The notes under the pieces are model-generated. The model made no database searches, was not told the DNA's origin, and worked only from the letters and a program-made list of their open reading frames with translations. Made by a program: the position numbers and the translations under genes. A DNA stretch of 50,055 nt from Hyphomicrobiales bacterium (GTDB lineage Bacteria > Pseudomonadota > Alphaproteobacteria > Rhizobiales > Devosiaceae), in the NCBI GenBank assembly GCA_004144345.1, contig SEEL01000024.1, forward strand, positions 1 to 50,055, given 5' to 3'. The stretch's first letter is position 1. Every line of letters begins with the position of its first letter. This document shows, piece by piece, positions 34,512 to 41,081 of the stretch.

Positions 34512-36206
34512 TTACTTCTTCTCGCGGTCCTTGAGGGCGGCGCCCAGGATGTCGCCGAGCGAAGCGCCCGAATCCGACGATCCGTAGTTGGCCACGGCTT
34601 CCTTCTCCTCGGCGATTTCCAGCGCCTTGATGGAGAGGGCGATCTTGCCGGTCTTGCGATCGTACTGGGTGACGCGCGCGTCGACCTTTTCGCCCTTGGA
34701 GAAACGCTCCGGACGCTGGTCGTTGCGGTCACGGCTGAGATCGGCGCGACGGATGAACGCGGTCATCTCGGAATCCGCAATGCGGACTTCGATGCCCCCG
34801 TCATTGACCTCGGTCACGGTGCCGGTAACGACGGCGCCCTTCTTGAGGCCATCACCCGAGCTGTCCTTCTCGTCGCCGGTCGACAGCTGCTTGATGCCGA
34901 GCGAGATACGCTCCTTTTCGACATCAACGTCGAGCACCTTGGCCGAAACCATGTCGCCACGGTTGTATTCGTCGAGGGCCAGTTCGCCCGGCTTCTGCCA
35001 GTCGAGATCCGAGAGATGGACCATGCCGTCCACATCGCCGTCGAGACCGATGAACAGACCGAATTCGGTCTTGTTCTTGACCTCGCCTTCGATGGTCGAG
35101 CCGATCGGGAACTTCTCGGCGAACGATTCCCACGGGTTCTGCAGCGTCTGCTTCAGGCCCAGCGAGATACGGCGCTTGTCCGGATCGACCTCGAGCACCA
35201 TGACTTCCACTTCCTGCGAGGTGGAGACGATCTTGCCCGGATGGACGTTCTTCTTGGTCCACGACATTTCGGAAACGTGGATCAGGCCTTCGATGCCCGG
35301 CTCCAGTTCGACGAACGCGCCGTAGTCGGTGATGTTGGTCACGCGGCCGGTGAACTTGGCGCCCATCGGATACTTGGCCTCGATGCCTTCCCACGGGTCG
35401 GCCTGGAGCTGCTTCATGCCCAGGCTGATGCGGTGCGACTCGTGGTTGATGCGGATGATCTGGACCTTGATGGTCTCGCCGATCGACAGCACTTCCGACG
35501 GATGGTTGACGCGACGCCACGCGATATCGGTGACGTGCAGCAGGCCGTCGATGCCGCCGAGATCAACGAACGCACCGTAATCGGTGATGTTCTTGACCAC
35601 GCCGTCGACGATCTGGCCTTCTTCGAGCTGCTGGACGATTTCCGAACGCTGCTCGGCGCGCGATTCTTCGAGGATCGCACGACGCGACACGACGATATTG
35701 CCGCGACGCTTGTCCATCTTCAGGATCTGGAAGGGCTGCGGCACATTCATCAGCGGGCCGATGTCGCGGATCGGACGGATGTCCACCTGCGAGCGCGGCA
35801 GGAACGCCACGGCGCCTTCGAGGTCGACGGTGAAACCACCCTTGACCTGGTTGAAGATGATGCCTTCGACGCGCTGGTTGGCGTTGTAGAGCTCTTCGAG
35901 CTTGACCCAGCTCTCTTCGCGGCGAGCCTTCTCACGGCTCAGCACGGCCTCGCCCATGGCGTTCTCGACGCGGTCGACATAGACCTCGACCTCGGAGCCC
36001 ACCTTGATCGTGCCGTCACGGCCGGCCTGGCCGAATTCCTTCAGGGCGATACGGCCTTCGGTCTTCAGACCGACGTCGATGATCGCCAGATCCTTCTCGA
36101 TTGCGACGACGATGCCCTTAACGACGGCACCCTCGAGCGGCTCGTTCTCCATGAACGAGTCCATCAGCATCGATTCGAAATCGTCTTTTACAGCTGCGTT
36201 AGCCAA
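34512..36206 (-). CDS. rpsA: 30S ribosomal protein S1
   Basis: Binds mRNA leaders and delivers them to the 30S subunit. The 564-residue protein has six S1 (OB-fold) domains: GAVVKGIVVAIEKDLAIID, RVEGIIFNQVKGGF, VDGVVKNITDYGAFVDL, TGRVTNITDYGAFVEL, EGEVKNKTEFGLFIGL, and a more divergent final one (GTVTEVNDGGIEVRI). TTG 36206 is the start: GGAGAG precedes it, and LANAAVKDDFESMLMDSF is the usual alphaproteobacterial N-terminus, while the frame upstream has no protein-like composition. cmk lies 160 bp upstream, and the gap holds small hairpins that could be a regulatory leader. Confidence 0.97.
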   Translation of the reverse strand: MANAAVKDDFESMLMDSFMENEPLEGAVVKGIVVAIEKDLAIIDVGLKTEGRIALKEFGQAGRDGTIKVGSEVEVYVDRVENAMGEAVLSREKARREESWVKLEELYNANQRVEGIIFNQVKGGFTVDLEGAVAFLPRSQVDIRPIRDIGPLMNVPQPFQILKMDKRRGNIVVSRRAILEESRAEQRSEIVQQLEEGQIVDGVVKNITDYGAFVDLGGIDGLLHVTDIAWRRVNHPSEVLSIGETIKVQIIRINHESHRISLGMKQLQADPWEGIEAKYPMGAKFTGRVTNITDYGAFVELEPGIEGLIHVSEMSWTKKNVHPGKIVSTSQEVEVMVLEVDPDKRRISLGLKQTLQNPWESFAEKFPIGSTIEGEVKNKTEFGLFIGLDGDVDGMVHLSDLDWQKPGELALDEYNRGDMVSAKVLDVDVEKERISLGIKQLSTGDEKDSSGDGLKKGAVVTGTVTEVNDGGIEVRIADSEMTAFIRRADLSRDRNDQRPERFSKGEKVDARVTQYDRKTGKIALSIKALEIAEEKEAVANYGSSDSGASLGDILGAALKDREKK

Positions 36207-36366
36207 ATAACTCTCCGTTTGCGCCCGGCGGTTTGCGTGAACTGACCCGGCTTCACCGCTCAGCAAAAAGCGGTCCGGTGCGCGAAAGCGCGAGCCAGCA
36301 ATTTGATTGGAAGTCCGGTGCCGGTCCTTGGTCGATGACGAAGGGGCTGACGGGGGAAGGTTTGGT
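36207..36366 (-). other. rpsA leader region with small hairpins
   Basis: The 160 bp between cmk and rpsA read on the minus strand include ACCGC...GCGGT with a T-rich loop and GCGC-TTTC-GCGC, two short stem-loops. They could be part of an S1 autoregulatory leader, which is known for S1 in other bacteria, or just structure in GC-rich sequence. Confidence 0.3.
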
Positions 36367-37017
36367 TTAGGGGGTCGAAACCCCCGCCTTCCCGGCCATG
36401 ACCCCGTCGACAATGGCGACGGCAGCGCGGAGTGCGGCCTCTATATCCAAGCGCGTCGTGTCCAGCAAGTGGGCATCGGGCGCCCGGTAGAAGCCGCCAT
36501 TGGGGTTGGCGCGGTCGCGCGCGTCCCGTTCCTCGATCTGGTGATAGAGGGCGTAACGGTCAACCGGCAGGCCTTTCAGCTCGAATTGCCTGGCCCGGCG
36601 CTCCATGCGCGCCTTGCTGTCGGCCTCGATGAACAGTTTTACGTCGGCTTCCGGGCAGATCACGGTGCCGATATCCCGCCCGTCCAGCACCGCGCCGCCC
36701 GGCTGATGCGCGAAATCGCGCTGATACTGGCGCAAGGCCTCGCGGACGGGGCCGATCACCGCCACCTTGCTCGCCAGACTTCCCGCCTCGCCGCTGGTCA
36801 GCGCGTCGAGATCGCTCAGATGCGCCGCATCGAGCGTCCTGGCCGTCGCGATCGCCCGCGCCTCGAATTGCGGGGTATCCACCGCGTCCCGCACCTTGAG
36901 GCCGACGGCGCGGTAGAGCAGCCCCGTATCGAGGTGCGGCAACCCATAATGGCGGGCAAGTCCTTGTGCCAGCGTACCTTTTCCAGACGCGGCGGGGCCG
37001 TCCACGGCAATGATCAT
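36367..37017 (-). CDS. cmk: Cytidylate kinase
   Basis: Phosphorylates CMP/dCMP to the diphosphates. The 216 residues have P-loop DGPAASGKGTLAQGLA (6-21), the CMP-binding DTGLLYRAVG, and AVLDGRDIGTVICPEADVKLFIEA, then the Arg-rich lid (MERRARQFELKG) and DTTRLDIE. The ATG overlaps the aroA stop (ATGA), so cmk translation probably depends on aroA translation. The aroA-cmk-rpsA order is conserved in Alphaproteobacteria. Confidence 0.97.
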   Translation of the reverse strand: MIIAVDGPAASGKGTLAQGLARHYGLPHLDTGLLYRAVGLKVRDAVDTPQFEARAIATARTLDAAHLSDLDALTSGEAGSLASKVAVIGPVREALRQYQRDFAHQPGGAVLDGRDIGTVICPEADVKLFIEADSKARMERRARQFELKGLPVDRYALYHQIEERDARDRANPNGGFYRAPDAHLLDTTRLDIEAALRAAVAIVDGVMAGKAGVSTP

Positions 37018-38312
37018 GCCGCGTCACCGGACGAAAAGCTGGCGCCGACATGCTCGAACGCCCGCACGAAATCCGGAAACAGCCCGGCCATTACGCCTCC
37101 ATCGTCAATGGTCACCGCCTTGTCGGTGGCCATGCCCAGAACGAGGAAACTCATCGCCAGTTTGGGGTCAAGGCGGGTCGCGACCTTTCCCCCGCCCGGC
37201 ACACGCCGCTGCCCCCGCACCAAGAGCCCACCCTCGCGCTCCTCGCACTCGATGCCATTGTCGCGCAGCGCCCGTGTCAGGGCATGCCGGCGCTGCCCCT
37301 CAGCCAGCCCCTCGATCATCGTCTCGCCCTCGGCAAAAGCCGCTGCGATGGCGAGAATCGAGCGGTCCTCGGCCGGAATATCGAGGCTCGCCGGCAGAAT
37401 CGTGCCGACCAGCGGGCCATAGCGCACCGTGAGGTCGGCCGTGGCGCCATCGTCATGGGGCACAAGCGTCAGGTCGCCGCCCAGCAATTGCAGCGCATCG
37501 AGGCTGCCAAGCCGCCCCGGGGTCAGCGAAATACCCGGGATGGTCACCTCGGAATCGGGAGCGAGCAGCGCCGCCACCGCCGGATAGGCCGCCAGCAGCG
37601 GGTCGCCCGGCACGGCATAGTCGAAGCCCGTAAGCGGCTCCATGCCGCTCAAATCGACGCGCTGGCCATCCTCAGCCACCGCCAATTGCGCGCCAAAGGC
37701 CTGCATCAGCCGTTCGGCGACTTCGGCGCCGCCATCGGGCAAATGGAAAATGCTGGTGCCCATGATGGCGAGCGCCATGACCAGCAGCGGCGTCTTCAGC
37801 GCCAGCGCCCCCTCCGGCAGGGCGAGATCGAGCGGCACGGTGAAGCGCGGCCCGCGCAGCAGCAGGCCGTCGCCGTCGCGGCGGACGCGCACGCCGTTGC
37901 GGGCGAAGAATTCGAGCAGCGCGTCATTGACCGGCGTCGCCTCCAGCCCGGTGATCGGGCTGTCGAAATCATGCGCCGCGAGCAGCCCCAGCAGCAGCGG
38001 CGCCGCCTCGCCCAGCCCGCTGAAATCGAGCGGCGCGGCCGGCTCGAACAGCGCGCCGATGCCATTGCCGGCAATTTGCCAGCGCCCGCCATGCCATTGG
38101 GCATCGGCGCCCAGCGCCCGCAGCGCCCCGGCGAGGGCGGCTATCGCCGGCTCACTGCTCATGTTGGAGAGCACGCTCTCGCCGCGCGCCACCCCCGCCA
38201 GGAGCAGCGCGAGCCGCGACACGGCCGGGTCGCCTGGAACGGCAACCGGACCCCGCAACCATGGCGACCGCTCCGCTGCCAGCGGGTTCGGTGGAAGGCT
38301 TGGAGAGAGCAT
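37014..38312 (-). CDS. aroA: AroA-family (EPSP synthase-like) protein with altered active-site motifs
   Basis: A 432-residue protein in the canonical aroA position, coupled to cmk by ATGA. It aligns along its full length with class II EPSP synthase: VPGD near 25, LDFSG near 95, VPGDP...AAYPAVAALLAPDSEVTI near 234-258, ILAIAAAFAEGET near 319 and AMSFLVLGM near 386. However, the family active site is not preserved: PGDKSISHR is PGDPAVSRL (26-34); NAGTGCR is SGLGEAAP (98-105); the RPM segment is lost (121-130); SAQVKS reads ALALKT (169-174); RDHTE reads GAEVAE (195-200); RVKESDR is missing (336-343); DHR is DPK (382-384). EPSP synthase activity is therefore doubtful. No frameshift or stop is present. 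Confidence 0.85.
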   Translation of the reverse strand: MLSPSLPPNPLAAERSPWLRGPVAVPGDPAVSRLALLLAGVARGESVLSNMSSEPAIAALAGALRALGADAQWHGGRWQIAGNGIGALFEPAAPLDFSGLGEAAPLLLGLLAAHDFDSPITGLEATPVNDALLEFFARNGVRVRRDGDGLLLRGPRFTVPLDLALPEGALALKTPLLVMALAIMGTSIFHLPDGGAEVAERLMQAFGAQLAVAEDGQRVDLSGMEPLTGFDYAVPGDPLLAAYPAVAALLAPDSEVTIPGISLTPGRLGSLDALQLLGGDLTLVPHDDGATADLTVRYGPLVGTILPASLDIPAEDRSILAIAAAFAEGETMIEGLAEGQRRHALTRALRDNGIECEEREGGLLVRGQRRVPGGGKVATRLDPKLAMSFLVLGMATDKAVTIDDGGVMAGLFPDFVRAFEHVGASFSSGDAA

Positions 38313-38418
38313 GACGCTACGCCCTGAAAGGACCCCGGCGATCAGTTGCGGCGCAAGCGCGGCAAATCCGTGGCGGTGCGACCCCTTGGCAAACCGGCCG
38401 AACCGCCAGCTTTTGCGT

Positions 38419-38447
38419 TTGACAGGGCCCGGCTTTCCCCCTAACCG
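38419..38447 (+). promoter_or_regulatory. Sigma-70 promoter of the TIGR02300 gene
   Basis: A perfect TTGACA (38419-38424), a 17-bp spacer and TAACCG (38442-38447) lie 49 bp before the TTG start. The remainder of the 183-bp gap to aroA must hold the divergent aroA promoter. Confidence 0.6.
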
Positions 38448-38495
38448 GACGAACCCGAAGCGGGAGGCCCCGCGTTTTCAGCAAAGGAAGCAGCT

Positions 38496-38909
38496 TTGGC
38501 CAGTCAAGACCGCGGCACCAAACGGGAAGATCCCGAGACCGGCAAAAAGTTCTACGATCTGAACAAAGATCCGATCGTATCGCCCTACACGGGCAAGTCC
38601 TATCCGCGCTCCTATTTCGAGCAGAACGTCACGCCCCGGAAGCCCGGCCGCGACGAGGAGCAGGAGGACGAAGAGGAAGTCGAGGAAGTCGAAGTCACGG
38701 CGAATGTGCCGGACGACGGTCCTGAAGTCATTTCGCTCGAGGATGCCGATGCCGAAGAGGCAGGCGATGAGGGCGAAGAGATTCCCGATGTCGAGGATGT
38801 CGAAGACGTCGAAGATATCGGCGAAGACGATGCCGACACCTTCCTCGAGGAAGACGAAGAAGAAGAGGGCGACCTCGATTTCGACGTCGGCGGCAGCGAC
38901 GAGCGCTAA
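38496..38909 (+). CDS. TIGR02300 family acidic protein
   Basis: 137 residues. The conserved N-terminus, GTKREDPETGKKFYDLNKDPIVSPYTGKSYP, is that of TIGR02300, a family largely confined to Alphaproteobacteria and often next to aroA. It is followed by a very long Glu/Asp run (from residue 45 to the end, with EVEEVEV and DVEDVEDVED repeats). Net charge is strongly negative. The function is unknown; nucleic-acid mimicry or binding to basic proteins has been suggested for such tails, but this is inference. TTG 38496 is used, with AAAGGAAG 5 nt before it. tRNA-Ala follows. Confidence 0.9.
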   Translation: MASQDRGTKREDPETGKKFYDLNKDPIVSPYTGKSYPRSYFEQNVTPRKPGRDEEQEDEEEVEEVEVTANVPDDGPEVISLEDADAEEAGDEGEEIPDVEDVEDVEDIGEDDADTFLEEDEEEEGDLDFDVGGSDER

Positions 38910-38924
38910 GGCGCAAATTGCCGC

Positions 38925-38953
38925 TTGCGTCGTTCGAAACGCTCGACTAGACA
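38925..38953 (+). promoter_or_regulatory. Candidate promoter of tRNA-Ala
   Basis: TTGCGT (38925-38930), a 17-bp spacer and TAGACA (38948-38953) lie 54 bp before the tRNA. Confidence 0.45.
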
Positions 38954-39007
38954 ACACCCGCGCTTCGGCAGGCATCGCCCGCCGCGGCGCATCCCAAGGA
39001 TGAAAAT

Positions 39008-39083
39008 GGGGCCATAGCTCAGTTGGGAGAGCGTTTGCATGGCATGCAAAAGGTCGTCGGTTCGATCCCGTCTGGCTCCACCA
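39008..39083 (+). tRNA. tRNA-Ala (anticodon GGC)
   Basis: A full 76-nt cloverleaf with encoded CCA. The acceptor arm GGGGCCA/TGGCTCC includes the alanine identity pair G3:U70. The D arm is GCTC/GAGC, the anticodon stem TTTGC/GCAAA with loop ATGGCAT, and the TpsiC loop TTCGATC. The anticodon GGC is at 39041-39043 and reads GCC and GCU. The terminator at 39091-39119 follows. Confidence 0.97.
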
Positions 39084-39090
39084 TCCTCCA

Positions 39091-39119
39091 AAGCGGCGTC
39101 CCCCGGGGCGCCGTTTTTG
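39091..39119 (+). terminator. Terminator of tRNA-Ala
   Basis: CGGCG (39094-39098)/CGCCG (39109-39113) with a CCCC-GGGG inner pairing, then TTTTTG and more Ts, ending just before the convergent treZ stop. Confidence 0.75.
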
Positions 39120-39129
39120 TTTTTGGCCG

Positions 39130-40890
39130 CTAGCTGCGCCAGGCGACCGCCGACCACGGGCCGAGTCGCAGTACCTCACCCTCCTGGTTGAAGCTGCCGG
39201 TCGAGAGCGGCGCGCCGGTGATGACGCAGGGCATGTCCAGCGCATGCGGCGACGGATTGAGCGCCAGACTCAGCGCCCCCGCCTCGAAAATCCAGGTGAC
39301 GATGATGCCCTGCTCATGCCGCGCGCTCGGCGCGTCCAGGCAGGGCGTCACCGCCAGCGGCCAGACATGGTCCCGGCGATAGGCCGCAAGCTCGCGGAAC
39401 CGCTGCAGTGCGGCGCGGTGCCCCGCCTCGCCATAGGCATCCCAGTCCAGCTTGGCGCTCGCGAAGGCTGCGGGATCGTTTGGATAGGGCAGGTCCCCGT
39501 CCTCGACGTCCTCCTTGAACATCTCGCGCATTTCCCTGTAGCGCCGCTGGTTCGCCTTCTCGCCCTCGGCCGCATCGAGATCGACGAAGAAGGGAAAGGG
39601 CGTATCGAGATTGGCCTCGTCGCCCATGAAGCAGAGCGGAATTTGCGGCGCGATGAATTTGACGAAATGCAGGAAGTCGATCTGGGGCGGCTCGATCCGC
39701 GACGACAGCCGCCTGCCATCGGCGCGGTTGCCGATCTGGTCGTGGTTCTCGACATAGGTGATGAAGCTGTCGGGCGGCAGCCTGCTCGCCGGACCGCCGC
39801 GCGTGCGCCCATCGCTGTCGGGACCTTCGCCGCGGTCGTGCACGAAGCCATCGGCCAGCGCCTTTTCGAGATCGGCGATCGGGTCCTTGCCGGGATCGTC
39901 ATAGCCGGTCTTGTTGCCTTCACCGGTGACGATGAAAGCGAGCACGTGATGGATGTCCTCGTTCCATTGCGCGCAATAGGTCATGGGCATGTTCTGGTCG
40001 TCGCGTTCGAGCCAGTGCGTCGAATTGTTCATGTTCTCGACGATGAGCTTGGCATCGGGCCGCGCGGTTCGCGCCGCTTCGGCCAGCTCACCGAGGAATC
40101 GCGCCTTGGCGTCGCTCTTGATCTCGTGGATGGCGTCGAAGCGCAGCCCGTCGAACCCATATTCGGTGAGCCACATCACGGCGTTCTCGTAGTAGAACTT
40201 CCGTACCCACTGCTTGGTGAAGTCGATGCCCGGCCCCCAGGGCGTCTCGACCGAGTCGTCGAACCATTCCGGCGCATAATCGGCGACGAAATTATCGACG
40301 CTGCCGAAATGATTGTAGACCACGTCGAGGATCATGCTGAGCCCCAGCTCATGCGCCCGCGCCACGAGATCGCGCAGTTCCTCGGGCGTGCCATAGGCAC
40401 TGGCCGGCGCAAAGATCAGCGTGCCGTCATAGCCCCAGTTGCGCGTGCCGGGGAACTGGTTCACCGGCATGATCTCGAGGCAGGTGAACCCCGCATCGCG
40501 GAAATGCTCAAGCTTTTGTGCCAGCGCGCTGAACGTTCCCTCGGGCGTCGCCGTGCCGACATGCACTTCCGCGATCAGCGTCTCGTGCCACGGCCGCTCG
40601 AAAGCCGGCGGCGGCGCCAGTGGCTCTCGAACGACGCTCCAGTCGCTGGTGCTACCCGCCTGCTGACGTGAGGCGAGATCGGGGACGACGAGATCGCCGA
40701 TGCGGAATTTGTAGCGGGTGCCCGGACCCGCTTCGACGGCGATGGTGTGAAAGCCACCCTCGTCCTTCGTCATGGGCTGCGGTGCCGCCCCCTCGATCAG
40801 CAATTCGGCCCGGGAAGCGCCCGGTGCCCACAATTGGAAGGTCGTGCGCCCGGCAGCGAAGCGGGGCCCGAAGCGGAAGTCGTTGGTCAT
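39130..40890 (-). CDS. treZ: Malto-oligosyltrehalose trehalohydrolase
   Basis: Releases trehalose from maltooligosyl-trehalose made by TreY. The 586-residue GH13 enzyme has an N-terminal beta domain (FQLWAPGASRAELLIE), IMPVNQFPGTRNWGYDGTL, MILDVVYNHFG, GLRFDAIHEIKSD (catalytic Asp), LIVENMNN (catalytic Glu candidate) and YVENHDQIGNRADG (catalytic Asp). There is no signal peptide. treY and treX are not near, so it is an orphan in this window. It is preceded by a perfect EcfG-type promoter (40929-40953), so it probably belongs to the general stress response that protects against osmotic and drying stress. ATG 40890 is used. Confidence 0.92.
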   Translation of the reverse strand: MTNDFRFGPRFAAGRTTFQLWAPGASRAELLIEGAAPQPMTKDEGGFHTIAVEAGPGTRYKFRIGDLVVPDLASRQQAGSTSDWSVVREPLAPPPAFERPWHETLIAEVHVGTATPEGTFSALAQKLEHFRDAGFTCLEIMPVNQFPGTRNWGYDGTLIFAPASAYGTPEELRDLVARAHELGLSMILDVVYNHFGSVDNFVADYAPEWFDDSVETPWGPGIDFTKQWVRKFYYENAVMWLTEYGFDGLRFDAIHEIKSDAKARFLGELAEAARTARPDAKLIVENMNNSTHWLERDDQNMPMTYCAQWNEDIHHVLAFIVTGEGNKTGYDDPGKDPIADLEKALADGFVHDRGEGPDSDGRTRGGPASRLPPDSFITYVENHDQIGNRADGRRLSSRIEPPQIDFLHFVKFIAPQIPLCFMGDEANLDTPFPFFVDLDAAEGEKANQRRYREMREMFKEDVEDGDLPYPNDPAAFASAKLDWDAYGEAGHRAALQRFRELAAYRRDHVWPLAVTPCLDAPSARHEQGIIVTWIFEAGALSLALNPSPHALDMPCVITGAPLSTGSFNQEGEVLRLGPWSAVAWRS

Positions 40891-40928
40891 AGCTCGATCC
40901 GGTAAAGGGGTGACGCAATATGACGGCG

Positions 40929-40953
40929 AACGTCAGCGAAAAAACGCGGTTCC
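40929..40953 (-). promoter_or_regulatory. EcfG-type general stress promoter of treZ
   Basis: On the minus strand GGAAC (40953-40949), exactly 16 nt, then CGTT (40932-40929). This matches the GGAAC-N16/17-CGTT consensus of EcfG, the alphaproteobacterial general stress sigma factor. It lies 38 bp upstream of the treZ ATG, which fits a short leader. Confidence 0.75.
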
Positions 40954-41081
40954 CGTCCGCGTCGCGGAAACGCTATGGCGCGCGCCACGTTGCAGCCGCC
41001 GAATGCCGCAGAGGCAATTGCGTTTGGCCTGATTGCGGATACCGTAGTCCCTCGGAAGGCACGGTCTCGGGGGAAATCGCA

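Noticed and set aside
36207-36366. A known ribosomal leader riboregulator for rpsA
   Set aside because: Small hairpins exist, but they do not match a structure I can name with confidence.
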